DNA of 33,381 nucleotides from an uncultured Pseudomonadota bacterium. GTDB taxonomy: Bacteria > Pseudomonadota > Alphaproteobacteria > UBA9219. A program made the position numbers and the translations under genes. This document shows, in pieces, positions 14,166-22,516 of this stretch (its first letter is position 1; the number at the start of each line of letters is the position of its first letter). The stretch is taken from the NCBI GenBank assembly GCA_903869345.1, contig CAIPYM010000060.1, positions 1 through 33,381 of the forward strand. The letters run 5' to 3'. Below the pieces are notes generated by a model. The model saw nothing but the letters and a program-made list of their open reading frames with translations. It made no database searches and was not told where the DNA came from.

Positions 14166-14171
14166 CCGTTG

Positions 14172-14202
14172 GGGAGAGCGCCTGTCCCCCGGGCGCTCTC
14201 CC
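14172..14202 (+). terminator. Stable hairpin after the capsid gene
   Basis: GGGAGAGCGCC (14172-14182) pairs perfectly with GGCGCTCTCCC (14192-14202), an 11-bp stem with a nine-base loop. The following bases are C/T mixed rather than a T-run, so it may stabilise the capsid mRNA 3' end rather than stop transcription completely. Confidence 0.5.
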
Positions 14203-14247
14203 TTCCTTCCCCCGTCCCGTTTTCCTTTTCCACCATCGGAGGTCACC

Positions 14248-14631
14248 ATGGCCGCTCCCGTCACCACAACCGCGCGTCTTCTGACTGACACGTTCATCGA
14301 CGGCGTCTTTTACCCCGGCAATTCCTTGATCACCGCTAAGACAAAAACCGTGAAGGAGCTTGTGAAAAGCGGCGAGGCCGATTCCAACGCCGCCGCCGTC
14401 GCGTACGGCCAAAGCATCGGCGCACCTGTGTTTATCCTGGCCGATTCCGATCCCGTTGAGACAGCGCCCCCCGCCGCGCTCGCCCCGGTCGCGGTTGCTG
14501 ACGCTTTGCCAGCCGATCAAGGCGCGGTGGCTCCCGCTTCCGATCCGGTTGTTGAGGGGGCCGACCCCGCGTCTTCGTCTGACCCCGCGTCCGAATCCGT
14601 CCCGCCGAAAAGCAAAAAAGCCAACGGCTAA
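14248..14631 (+). CDS. Hypothetical head-region protein
   Basis: A 127-residue protein with a GGAGG ribosome site. Residues 1-65 look folded (ARLLTDTFIDGVFYPGNSLI; VKELVKSGEADSNAAAVAYG), while residues 66-127 are Ala/Pro/Asp-rich and end in a basic KSKKANG tail. Small proteins in this place downstream of the capsid are often structural or head-associated, but I do not recognise this one. The stop overlaps the next ATG (TAATG). Confidence 0.7.
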   Translation: MAAPVTTTARLLTDTFIDGVFYPGNSLITAKTKTVKELVKSGEADSNAAAVAYGQSIGAPVFILADSDPVETAPPAALAPVAVADALPADQGAVAPASDPVVEGADPASSSDPASESVPPKSKKANG

Positions 14632-15230
14632 TGCTCCGCACCGTCTCCCTTGTGACGCCTCCAGCGGCTGAACCGATCACGCTGGAGGAGGCGCGGCTGC
14701 ATCTGCGCGTGACGGGGACGGAGGAGGATTCGCTCATCACGTCCCTCGTCACCGCCTCGCGTCGCGCCGCCGAGGGGAAAACAAACCGGGCCCTGATGCT
14801 CCAAACGTGGCGGCTCTCCCTGGATCGGTTTCCCTACCCTGACAACGCGCCAATCCTGTTGCCGCGCCCCCCGTTCGGTTCCGTCACCGCGTTCACGTAC
14901 ACGGATGCGACCGGGGCCGGGCAAACGTTGACGACAGGAGCCACAACCCTTGTTGACCGAGGCGTGTGTGCCGAACTTGTCCCGGCCTACGGCACGGTGT
15001 GGCCCGTGGCCCGCGAACACCCCGGCTCGGTGCAAATCACGTACACGGCGGGGTACGCTTCGGCGGCGGACGTGCCCGCCGAGATCAAAGCGTGGATGAA
15101 AATCCACCTCGCCACGCTTTACGAAAACCGCGACCTCGTTCTTCGCGGCCTTGAAGCCTCCGCCTCGTTCCTGCCCGGAAGGTTCGTGGACGGCCTTCTT
15201 GATCCTTACATCGTCCCCTTTACATCATGA
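14631..15230 (+). CDS. Head-tail connector, gp6-like (phiE125 gp8 family)
   Basis: A 199-residue protein. The N-terminal ITLEEARLHLRVTGTEEDSL and the helical pair SLVTASRRAAEGKTNRAL are characteristic of gp6-like connectors, which form the ring beneath the portal; the C-terminal part (VPAEIKAWMKIHLATLYENR) is also typical of the longer phiE125 gp8 type. It is followed by a 4-bp overlap with the next joining gene. Confidence 0.87.
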   Translation: MLRTVSLVTPPAAEPITLEEARLHLRVTGTEEDSLITSLVTASRRAAEGKTNRALMLQTWRLSLDRFPYPDNAPILLPRPPFGSVTAFTYTDATGAGQTLTTGATTLVDRGVCAELVPAYGTVWPVAREHPGSVQITYTAGYASAADVPAEIKAWMKIHLATLYENRDLVLRGLEASASFLPGRFVDGLLDPYIVPFTS

Positions 15231-15562
15231 GGACCCCCGGCCCCGGCGACCTGCGCGACATGGTAGCGATCCGCGCCCGCGTGGACGTGCCGAACGCTAC
15301 GTACGGAAGCGACGTGACGTACGGCGATCCCGTCCTTGTCTGGGGGCAAATCACCAACGTCGGCGGGGCCCTGTTTTACGGAACCCAGCAAATCGAAACA
15401 GGTGTTACGCACCGCATCGTGATCCGCACGGGCCCCACGATCACAGAGGCTCACGAGGTCCGCGCCCTGAACAAACGTTTTCGCATTCGCCGCATCACCG
15501 ACCTGGGCCGCGCCCGCGAGTACACGCTGCTCGACGTTGAAGAACTGGAGGCCGCATCATGA
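15227..15562 (+). CDS. Head-tail joining protein (head closure family)
   Basis: A 111-residue beta-rich protein beginning GPGDLRDMVAIRAR and ending with the segment FRIRRITDLGRAREYTLLDVEE, as expected for the SPP1 gp16/HK97 head-closure family. It should form the ring that closes the filled head and receives the tail. It overlaps its neighbours by 4 bp on both sides. Confidence 0.85.
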   Translation: MRTPGPGDLRDMVAIRARVDVPNATYGSDVTYGDPVLVWGQITNVGGALFYGTQQIETGVTHRIVIRTGPTITEAHEVRALNKRFRIRRITDLGRAREYTLLDVEELEAAS

Positions 15563-16002
15563 TTGGTTCCTCCACGGCGTCGGTTCGGATCAACATCCGC
15601 GAAATCAGCCCGCACGGGATCGTGTTTGAGAAAAAGTACGTCCGCGCGGCCATGCGTATCCTCGGCGGCGAGGTCCAGGCCGAGGCCCGAAAGCTTGTTG
15701 CTCGCCCAAGCGTCAGCCAACCCGGCGACTACCCAGGCAAGAAGACGGGGCGGTTGCAAAAAGCCATCAAATACCAGGTCAGCAAGCCGGGGTTTCTGGT
15801 GATCATCGCCCCGATGGATAAGACGGGGCTCTTCAAAAAAAACCAGTTCTACCCCGCCTTCCTCAACTACGGAGCCAACCGCAAACGCGGCGGAAAGCTC
15901 GCGCCGCGTGCGAACTACATGGCCGACGCGCTTGCGGCGAAAAGCGACCGCGTCCGCAGCGTTCTTCGGTCCGCGATTGAAAAAGCGCTGCACGCGGCAT
16001 GA
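15559..16002 (+). CDS. Tail completion protein, HK97 gp10-like
   Basis: A 147-residue basic protein. The segments AMRILGGEVQAEARKLV, GDYPGKKTGRLQKAIKY and FYPAFLNYGANRKRGGKLAP match the HK97 gp10-like neck/tail-completion group in order and spacing. It lies exactly where that protein is expected, after the head-closure gene and before the tail terminator, with 4-bp overlaps to both. Confidence 0.82.
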   Translation: MIGSSTASVRINIREISPHGIVFEKKYVRAAMRILGGEVQAEARKLVARPSVSQPGDYPGKKTGRLQKAIKYQVSKPGFLVIIAPMDKTGLFKKNQFYPAFLNYGANRKRGGKLAPRANYMADALAAKSDRVRSVLRSAIEKALHAA

Positions 16003-16592
16003 CCACAACTCTCGAACGCCTGATTGACGCGCTCCGTACCAAGGTGCCCGCGTTTCAAAACCGTGTCTTCGGCGCGGCGGAGTTTACGTCCGCGTTTGAC
16101 GACGCGGGTGCTGTCCCGACGTCCTCGGCCTGGGTTGTCCCCCTGTCCGACAGCGCCGAAAGCCTCAGCCAGACGGGAACGTGCGTGAGGATCACGGAAG
16201 ATTTTGGGGTCTACGTCCTGATGGACGCCTCGACAGACGGGCGCGGCCAAGCGGGTGTCACGGGTGTGGCAGGCGCTCGGACGCTTCTGTTCGGGGCGCT
16301 TCTGGGGTGGCAACCGACCAAGGACCACAACCCGATCATCTACACGGGCGGCGAGATCGTCCGGCTCGACCGCGCACGTCTTGTCTACCAGTTCACGTTT
16401 CAAACCGCCTTCACGATCTCCGGAAAAGAGGCCGGAGCCCTCAGTCGTCAGCAAGCCGACCTCCAAGCCGTGGGTGTCCCCGGAACCCACGGAACAAACG
16501 GAATCCTCTCCGCCGTTGACCTGGCCGTTGATTTCTCCCCCGGCGGGACAACGCCGGACCACGAAGCCCTGATCAACCTGCCCACCACGTAG
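15999..16592 (+). CDS. Tail terminator protein (gp37-like)
   Basis: A 197-residue protein with ERLIDALRTKVPAFQNRVFG at the start and GEIVRLDRARLVYQFTFQT in the middle, the pattern of tail terminators of Mu-like and related phages. It caps the tail tube and stops its growth at the end of assembly. The C-terminal ~50 residues are extended and probably flexible. Position directly before the DUF2635 and sheath genes supports the call. Confidence 0.78.
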   Translation: MTTTLERLIDALRTKVPAFQNRVFGAAEFTSAFDDAGAVPTSSAWVVPLSDSAESLSQTGTCVRITEDFGVYVLMDASTDGRGQAGVTGVAGARTLLFGALLGWQPTKDHNPIIYTGGEIVRLDRARLVYQFTFQTAFTISGKEAGALSRQQADLQAVGVPGTHGTNGILSAVDLAVDFSPGGTTPDHEALINLPTT

Positions 16593-16602
16593 GAGCCTTC
16601 CG

Positions 16603-16806
16603 ATGCGCGTTATTCCCGCCCCCGGCCTGATCGTTCACGACCCCGAGCGGGGCGACCCCCTGCCTCCGGAAGGCCGCGACGTTGTCGACAGTTCGTACTG
16701 GTACCGCCGCGTGCGCGACGGCGACGTGACCGTGGTCGAGACGCCCGAGCCAGCCCCTGAATCCCCGACACCCCCCGCAACGCCCAAGAAAGGAGCCTCT
16801 AAATGA
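16603..16806 (+). CDS. DUF2635 protein (Mu gp38-like)
   Basis: A 67-residue protein. The core VIPAPGLIVHDPERGDPLPP, then YWYRRVRDGDV, is diagnostic of DUF2635, a small protein found immediately upstream of the sheath gene in Mu-like phages. The role is not known. The proline-rich tail ends in KKGASK and overlaps the sheath ATG by 4 bp. Confidence 0.88.
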   Translation: MRVIPAPGLIVHDPERGDPLPPEGRDVVDSSYWYRRVRDGDVTVVETPEPAPESPTPPATPKKGASK

Positions 16807-18293
16807 CCGTCCCCTTCAACAACATTCCCTCCAACGTTCGTCCGCCTCTGTTCTACGCCGAGATGGACAACTCGATGGCGAACATTTTCAACCTCAACCA
16901 AAAGACCCTGTTGGTTGGCCAAAAACTGACGGCGGGCGTTGGCGTTGCCGACACACCGATCATTTGCTCGTCCGAAGCCGACGCGATGAACCTCTGCGGT
17001 CGCGGCTCCATGCTCGCCCGCATGTACACGTTTGCGCGCGCCCAGGACCCCTTGGGTGAGATTTGGCTCCTGCCCGTGGTCGAACCCGGCGCGGGCGTGG
17101 CCGCAACAGGCACGATCACGCTGACCGGGACGGCCACGGCCTCGGGCACGCTGTTCACCACCATCGCGGGCCAGCTGGTCCAATCGGCGGTGACATCCGG
17201 TGACACGCCAACGGTGGCCGCTGCCGCTCTGACCGCCGCGATCAACGCCAACACCGACCTCCCTGTCACAGCTTCCGCTGCTGCAGGCGTCGTCACGCTG
17301 ACCTCGCGGTGGAAGGGCGAGACGGGCAACGACATCACGGTCCTCTCCAACTACCGGGGCGCGGCAGGCGGTGAACGCACACCCGCCGGGGTCACGGTGG
17401 CGATTGTCGCCATGGCCATCGGGGTCGGAGCGCCCACGCTCACGAACGCGATTGGCGCGATGGGGGATGAAGAGTTTGACTTCATTGCCCTTCCCTTCAC
17501 CGACACAACCTCGCTGGATGCGTTCAAGGTTGCGATGAGCGACACAAACGGGCGCTGGGCTTATAACCGCCAGGTTTACGGCCACGTTTATGGTGGAAAG
17601 CGCGGGAACCTTTCGGCGCTCACCACGTTCGGCGGCGCTCGGAACGACCAGCACGCGACGATTGCTGGCGTGGAGACGGGTGTTCCAACGCCCATCTGGG
17701 AATACGCGTCGGCCTACACCTCGCGCAACGCCGTGTTTCTCAAGGTTGACCCGGCGCGGCCCACGCAAACTGGCGTGTTGTCGGGTGTGCTCCCGGCCCC
17801 GGCGAGCGGTCGGTTCACGCTCACCGAGCGTCAGTCCCTCCTCAGCTACGGGATTGCCACATCGTTCGTGGGCGGCGGCGCGGTTCTTATCGAACGCGCG
17901 ATCACAACGTACCAAAAGAACGCGTTCAACCAGGCGGACACCTCGTACCTGGACAGCGAGACGCTCCACACGAGCGCCTACGTGATCCGGTACCTGCGCA
18001 GCATCGTCACGTCAAAGTACGCTCGGCACAAACTGGCCGACGACGGGACGGTGTTTGGGGCGGGCGCGGCGATTGTCACGCCAGCGATCATCAAGGGCGA
18101 GCTTATTGCCGCCTACAGGCAGCTTGAATTCGACGGCATTGTTGAAAACGCCGACGCGTTCAAAGCCGCTTTGATCGTGGAGCGACCCGCGAACGATCCG
18201 AACCGCCTGAACGTCCTCTTGGCGCCGGACTACGTGAACCAACTGCGCGTCTTCGCGGCCCTGGTCCAGTTCCGGCTCCAGTCCGCCGCTTAG
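16803..18293 (+). CDS. Tail sheath protein, Mu gpL-like
   Basis: A 496-residue protein. The start (FNNIPSNVRPPLFYAEMDNS) and the end (VNQLRVFAALVQFRLQSA) match Mu-like sheaths, and the protein contains the usual surface domain rich in Thr, Ala and Val (about residues 100-200). The subtilisin-like sheath core lies around residues 210-350. Sheath subunits surround the tail tube and contract to drive it through the host envelope. It establishes that the tail is contractile although the head is HK97-type. Confidence 0.93.
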   Translation: MTVPFNNIPSNVRPPLFYAEMDNSMANIFNLNQKTLLVGQKLTAGVGVADTPIICSSEADAMNLCGRGSMLARMYTFARAQDPLGEIWLLPVVEPGAGVAATGTITLTGTATASGTLFTTIAGQLVQSAVTSGDTPTVAAAALTAAINANTDLPVTASAAAGVVTLTSRWKGETGNDITVLSNYRGAAGGERTPAGVTVAIVAMAIGVGAPTLTNAIGAMGDEEFDFIALPFTDTTSLDAFKVAMSDTNGRWAYNRQVYGHVYGGKRGNLSALTTFGGARNDQHATIAGVETGVPTPIWEYASAYTSRNAVFLKVDPARPTQTGVLSGVLPAPASGRFTLTERQSLLSYGIATSFVGGGAVLIERAITTYQKNAFNQADTSYLDSETLHTSAYVIRYLRSIVTSKYARHKLADDGTVFGAGAAIVTPAIIKGELIAAYRQLEFDGIVENADAFKAALIVERPANDPNRLNVLLAPDYVNQLRVFAALVQFRLQSAA

Positions 18294-18350
18294 GACGCGT
18301 CCAGGAATTCGTCCGTCCCTTCATCCACATCCCCTCAAGGAGGTCACACC

Positions 18351-18713
18351 ATGGGCAATCGTTTGGCAGGCATCTGCTACATCAAAGTCAACGGAACGCA
18401 GCTGGAGGTCGAAGGTGGGGTCGAAATCCCCCTTGTCGACGAAAAGAAGGAGCCTGTCGTCGGCTCAACAGGCGTGAAGGGTTACAAGTCGTCGGTCGAA
18501 GTCCCCTACATCAAGCTGTCAGCGCTGTTCACACCGGACTTTCCCCTCGACCTGTTGAAAACCAATGACGACATGACGGTAACCGCCGAGCTTCCGAACG
18601 GCCGCGTGTACGTCCTCTCGCACGCGTGGGTGGCCGACGCCCCTTCGTTTAAAGGCGACGATGGAAAGCTCGACCTCACGTTCAACGGAAAGCGCGGCGA
18701 GTTTACCTCCTAA
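18351..18713 (+). CDS. Tail tube protein, Mu gpM-like
   Basis: A 120-residue protein with an AAGGAGG ribosome site. It has the compact beta pattern of contractile-tail tubes: LAGICYIKVNGTQLEVEGG, VVGSTGVKGYKSS, and GDDGKLDLTFNGKRGEF near the end. Tube subunits stack in hexameric rings around the tape measure. Its normal partner, the tape measure protein, is missing from this prophage. Confidence 0.92.
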   Translation: MGNRLAGICYIKVNGTQLEVEGGVEIPLVDEKKEPVVGSTGVKGYKSSVEVPYIKLSALFTPDFPLDLLKTNDDMTVTAELPNGRVYVLSHAWVADAPSFKGDDGKLDLTFNGKRGEFTS

Positions 18714-18781
18714 CACGTCGCTTATCCCCCTGGCCGCTCTTCCTCTTCTTCATCCCAACGCCCCCCCTGAAAGGACACACC

Positions 18782-19072
18782 ATGCCCGATACCATCGTTC
18801 AACTCTCCAAGCCCATCAGCGCCCACGGCGAGGAGGTCACCTCCCTCACGCTCCGCGAGCCCACGGGCAAGGACGTGAAGGAGTGTGGCGTTCCCTTCGG
18901 TATCGAAGGGGGTGGAGTGGTTCTCCAACCAGCACCCGCCGCCAAATTGATCAGCCGCCTCGCGGGGATCCCCTCGTCCTCGGTGGATGCTCTATCGGCT
19001 CCTGATTTTCTGACCCTTGCAAACACCGTCATCGGTTTTTTCTCGTCGTCTCGCGAGGCACAGACCCCCTGA
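18782..19072 (+). CDS. Tail assembly protein (Mu gp41-like, Phage_TAC_7)
   Basis: A 96-residue protein with ITAHGEEVxxLTLREPTGKDV-type start (here SKPISAHGEEVTSLTLREPT) and KLISRLAGIPSSSVDALSA in the middle, which identifies the gp41 tail assembly chaperone family. It helps the tape measure and tube assemble. The family's core appears complete; the last residues (SSSREAQTP) may be altered by the deletion that begins about here. In intact Mu-like phages the tape measure gene follows, but here the sequence changes directly to the end of the gp43 gene. Confidence 0.88.
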   Translation: MPDTIVQLSKPISAHGEEVTSLTLREPTGKDVKECGVPFGIEGGGVVLQPAPAAKLISRLAGIPSSSVDALSAPDFLTLANTVIGFFSSSREAQTP

Positions 19073-19473
19073 TTCAGCGCCTGTTTGGGGCCTTGAACGA
19101 CCTCGTGCGCGTGACTCTTTTGGCCCAAGGCGCTGCGGTCTTGGCCAACACGCCCGTCTCCTCCTACCAAGACGGGCTTGCGGCGCGAAAGGTGATGACG
19201 GCGGCCCTGGACACCGAGATGCTGACCGCGACGGATGATGACGTGGTGTTGGCACTCGGGGATTTGCGCACCGCCGTCCACCAAGACCTAAGTGCCAGGG
19301 CCCTCCAAGCCGCGCGGCTGATCACGTTCACGCCGCCCGCGACGCTCCCCGCGCTCGCGCTCGCCTACGACCTCTACGACGACACCGAACGCGCCGACGA
19401 GATTTTGACCCGCAACCGCGTGCGCCACCCCGGCTTTGTCCCCCCCTCGCCCCTCCAGGTGCTCGCGGTATGA
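19072..19473 (+). pseudogene. C-terminal remnant of the Mu gp43-like 'DNA circularization' tail/baseplate protein (N)
   Basis: The frame is open from the stop of the gp41-like gene to 19473 (about 133 residues, no SD; TTG 19093 or GTG 19105 could start it). Its end, TPPATLPALALAYDLYDDTE, then RADEILTRNRVRHPGFV, is the very conserved C-terminus of Mu gp43/N proteins, which normally have about 400-500 residues. The N-terminal domain is absent. The tape measure gene, which should precede it, is absent too. A deletion joining the end of gp41 to the last third of gp43 explains this. The stop still overlaps the hub gene by 4 bp, so the right side is in its original arrangement. Confidence 0.82.
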
Positions 19474-20519
19474 ACGTGACAACCGAACCCGTGACCTTGC
19501 TGGTCAATGGCCAGAGGCACGAAGGCTGGAAGGACGTCCGCGTGACGTGCGGCCTGGACCGTGCGGCGCGGGACTTTGACGTGTCGATCACGCGGAACTG
19601 GCCCGACCAACAGAGGGGAACATCCTTGCCGATCACGATTGGCGACGGCGTTGTCCTCATGCTGGGCGCAGACCGGGTGATGACGGGGTATGTGGACGCG
19701 ACGCCCGTTCGGTACGACGCCAACAGCCTGACGCTGGGGATCGCGGGGCGCAGCAAGACGGCGGACCTGATTGACTGCTCCGCCGCCGACAGTCCGGGGC
19801 AGTGGACGAACGCCCGCGTTGAACAGATCGCCCAGGCCCTGGCCGCGCCCTACGGCGTGACCGTTCGGACCGAGACCCCGACGGGCGAGCCGATCCCGGA
19901 CCACCAAGTGCAACAGGGGGAAACGGCGTTCGAAAGCGTGGACCGTCTGCTCCGTGCGCGGCAACTGCTGGCCACGGACGACGCGGAGGGAGCGTTGGTC
20001 CTGGTCGCGGCGGGTGGACAACAAGCAGATACGGCCTTGTCCCTCGGGCAGAACATCCTTTCGGCGGACTATGCGTGCAGCGGGCGCGACCTGTTTGCGA
20101 CGTACGTTTGCAAGGGCCAGGGCTCGGGCAACGATCAAGCGTTCGGGGCCGATGTGTCGGAGGCCTCGGGCCGCGCAACGGACATCGACATCAAGAGGAA
20201 CCGTTACCTTGTCCTGCAGCAGTCGGGGCAAGCCGACAATCTGACGTGCCAGGAACGCGCGGCGTACGAGCGCGACCTTCGCAAGGCCCGCGCCCGAACC
20301 GTGGTCTACACTGTCCAGGGGTGGCGGCAGGACAGCGGGGCCCTGTGGACGCCAAACCTGTTGGTGCAGGTCACCGATTCGTGGTGCGGGATCAACCGTC
20401 GCCTGTTGCTGTCCGAGGTCACGTACGCGCTGGGCGATCAAGGGACGCGGTGCTCACTCACGTTGTTGCCCGCCGAGGCCTACGTGGACGCGCAAAAGCG
20501 CCGTAGCGAGGCCACGTGA
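19470..20519 (+). CDS. Baseplate hub / tail protein, Mu gp44 (P)-like
   Basis: A 349-residue protein. The start (TLLVNGQRHEGWKDVRVTCG), the segment MTGYVDATPVRYDANSLTLG and GIAGRSKTADLIDCSA are typical of Mu gp44, the trimeric hub that plugs the tail tube. Further on come IAQALAAPYGVTVRTET and SVDRLLRARQLLATDD, also standard. It overlaps the gp43 remnant and the spike gene by 4 bp each. Confidence 0.9.
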   Translation: MNVTTEPVTLLVNGQRHEGWKDVRVTCGLDRAARDFDVSITRNWPDQQRGTSLPITIGDGVVLMLGADRVMTGYVDATPVRYDANSLTLGIAGRSKTADLIDCSAADSPGQWTNARVEQIAQALAAPYGVTVRTETPTGEPIPDHQVQQGETAFESVDRLLRARQLLATDDAEGALVLVAAGGQQADTALSLGQNILSADYACSGRDLFATYVCKGQGSGNDQAFGADVSEASGRATDIDIKRNRYLVLQQSGQADNLTCQERAAYERDLRKARARTVVYTVQGWRQDSGALWTPNLLVQVTDSWCGINRRLLLSEVTYALGDQGTRCSLTLLPAEAYVDAQKRRSEAT

Positions 20520-21055
20520 GCATCGAACGCCTAATCGCACGGTCGCTTGCGCCGCTCGCGCGTCGCGTGGCCAACGCCACCTCGCGGGGTGTCGTGTCGG
20601 TCGTGAACGCGGGCCTGAAAATGCAGGGCCTTCAGGTACGGCTTTTGGCGGGCGAGGTGAAAGACGGCCTGGAACACGCCGAGCCCTACGGCTTCACGGC
20701 GCACCCGCACCCCGGTGCCGAGGCCGTTGTTCTGTTTCTGGCCGGGGACCGGAGCCACGGGGTTGTGCTGACCACACCCGACAGGCGTTACAGAATCGCG
20801 AGCCTCGCGGCGGGAGAAGTCGCGGTCTACGACGATCTCGGGCAATTCGTGAAACTCGGGCGGAACGGGATCACGATTCACACGGATCAAACCCTTCGCC
20901 TTGAAGGGCGGGACATTCAAATCCACGCGACAAACTCTTTCAGGCACGACGTGAACGGACACGGGCAGCACTGGTTCCCAACCCGCGTTGATCCTTGGAC
21001 CACAGGCGCGACCGCCGGAACGCCGCACCCGATCACACCGCCGGAGATTTCCTAA
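20516..21055 (+). CDS. Baseplate spike / assembly protein, Mu gp45-like
   Basis: GTG at 20516 (GTGA overlap) starts a 179-residue protein. It has the N-terminal OB-like region (MQGLQVRLLAGEVKDGLEHA; HPGAEAVVLFLAGDRSHGVV) and a beta-helical C-terminal part (VKLGRNGITIHTDQTLRLEG) ending with a His-rich tip segment. This protein forms the membrane-piercing spike below the hub. Confidence 0.9.
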   Translation: MSIERLIARSLAPLARRVANATSRGVVSVVNAGLKMQGLQVRLLAGEVKDGLEHAEPYGFTAHPHPGAEAVVLFLAGDRSHGVVLTTPDRRYRIASLAAGEVAVYDDLGQFVKLGRNGITIHTDQTLRLEGRDIQIHATNSFRHDVNGHGQHWFPTRVDPWTTGATAGTPHPITPPEIS

Positions 21056-21483
21056 TGCTGGGCCAAGACGCCTCGGTGATGGTTGACGGACAGGTTGTGT
21101 CCCTCGGCATGACGCCGCTCGACCCCTTGGCGCGGTCCGCCCTGATCAGCCTCTTCACGTGGCGACGCGCGGACACCGGAGACGTGGCCAAGGGCGAGGC
21201 GCGTTGGGGTTGGTGGGGCGACACGTTTGCGGACAGCCGAATCGGTTCGCGCCTTTACCTGCTCGCGCGGGAGAAAATCACGCCGGAGACCATCGCCCGA
21301 GCCCGCGAATACATCGCCGAGGCCCTGCAGTGGATGTTGGACGACGGCGTTGCAAGCAACGTGAGCGTGACGGTGGAACGCGCCGGACTGACGCGCCTGG
21401 ACGCGCTCGTGATCCTGACCCGCGCCGACGGAACCAACCTTGACCTTCGCTTTTCCAACCTGTGGACGGCCCTGAATGTTTGA
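21055..21483 (+). CDS. Baseplate protein, Mu gp46-like
   Basis: The ATG at 21055 overlaps the stop of the spike gene (TAATG); a longer frame upstream is not needed. The 142-residue product has SALISLFTWRRADTGD, RWGWWGDTFADSRIGSRLYL and REYIAEALQWMLDDGVAS, the signature of the gp46 family, a baseplate wedge component comparable to T4 gp25-type parts. It lies between spike and gp47, as in Mu. Confidence 0.9.
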   Translation: MLGQDASVMVDGQVVSLGMTPLDPLARSALISLFTWRRADTGDVAKGEARWGWWGDTFADSRIGSRLYLLAREKITPETIARAREYIAEALQWMLDDGVASNVSVTVERAGLTRLDALVILTRADGTNLDLRFSNLWTALNV

Positions 21484-22516
21484 ACGCCCAACCCTTACGT
21501 CCCTGATTGACCGCGTCCGCGCCGACGTGTTGTCGCGCCTGCCAACGGACGACGTCTTGCGCCATTCGGACGCCGAGGTCCTGGCCCGCGTCCTGGCCGG
21601 AGCCACGCACGGGCTCTACGGGTACCTGGATTACCTCTCCCAGCAGCTTCTTCCCGACACGGCCACGGACTTCCTGGATCGGCACGGGAGCCTTTTTGGG
21701 ATCCTGCGCAAATCAGCGGCCCGCGCCACGGGATCCGTGACGCTGACGACCACGGCGGGCGTCGTGATCCCCGCCGGGACGGTCCTTCGCCGCGCGGACC
21801 AGACGCTGTACGAGACCGTGGCGGAGCAGACCGCGACGGGCACGACGCTTGCCGTGGACGTCCAGGCGCAAGTCGCGGGCGAGGCCGGGAACGCCTCGGC
21901 CTCTACACCCCTCACACTCGTCAGCCCGATTGCGGGCGTGGCCTCATCCGTCGTGGCCGGGACACTTTCGGGCGGGGCGGACCTTGAGGACGACGAGGCT
22001 TACCGCGCCCGTATTCTGGCCCGGTGGCGGCAAGCCCCGCACGGTGGGTCCTGGCAGGATTACGTCGCGTGGGCGCTGGAGGTGGAGGGCGTGACCCGCG
22101 CCTGGTGCTCTCCTGAAGAACTCGGCCCCGGCACCGTGACGTTGCGCTTTGTCCGCGATGATGACGCAAGCCCGATCCCCGACGCGGGCGAGGTCGCCAC
22201 CGTCGCCGCCCACATTGCTGAGGTTCGACCCGTCACGGCCTCTGTGACCGTGGTTGCTCCCGTGGCCGCGCCGCTGACGTTCACGATCTCCGGGCTCTTG
22301 CCCGCCACGACAGCGGTCCGCGCGGCGGTGGAAAGCGCCCTTCGCGCCTTGCTTCGGAGGGAATCCGAACCCGGCGAGCCCCTTTTGATTAGCCACATCC
22401 GCGAGGCGATCTCCACGGCGGCGGGGGAGTACGACCACGCCCTCGTTAGCCCCTCAGCGGACGTGACGCACGGAACAGGTGCCATGGCGACGTTCGGGAG
22501 CATCTCATGGGTCTGA
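21476..22516 (+). CDS. Baseplate J-like protein, Mu gp47-like
   Basis: A 346-residue protein. FERPTLTSLIDRVRADVLSR at the start, GAFGILR-like DRHGSLFGILRKSAARATGS, and EDDEAYRARILARWRQAPHG followed by WALEVEGVTRAW are typical baseplate J motifs. The protein builds the wedges of the baseplate. It overlaps both neighbours. Confidence 0.92.
   Translation: MFERPTLTSLIDRVRADVLSRLPTDDVLRHSDAEVLARVLAGATHGLYGYLDYLSQQLLPDTATDFLDRHGSLFGILRKSAARATGSVTLTTTAGVVIPAGTVLRRADQTLYETVAEQTATGTTLAVDVQAQVAGEAGNASASTPLTLVSPIAGVASSVVAGTLSGGADLEDDEAYRARILARWRQAPHGGSWQDYVAWALEVEGVTRAWCSPEELGPGTVTLRFVRDDDASPIPDAGEVATVAAHIAEVRPVTASVTVVAPVAAPLTFTISGLLPATTAVRAAVESALRALLRRESEPGEPLLISHIREAISTAAGEYDHALVSPSADVTHGTGAMATFGSISWV

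Noticed and set aside
20995-21054. An earlier start for the gp46-like gene.
   Set aside because: The extra 20 residues overlap the spike gene and are unlike the family; ATG 21055 overlaps the previous stop and gives the normal N-terminus.
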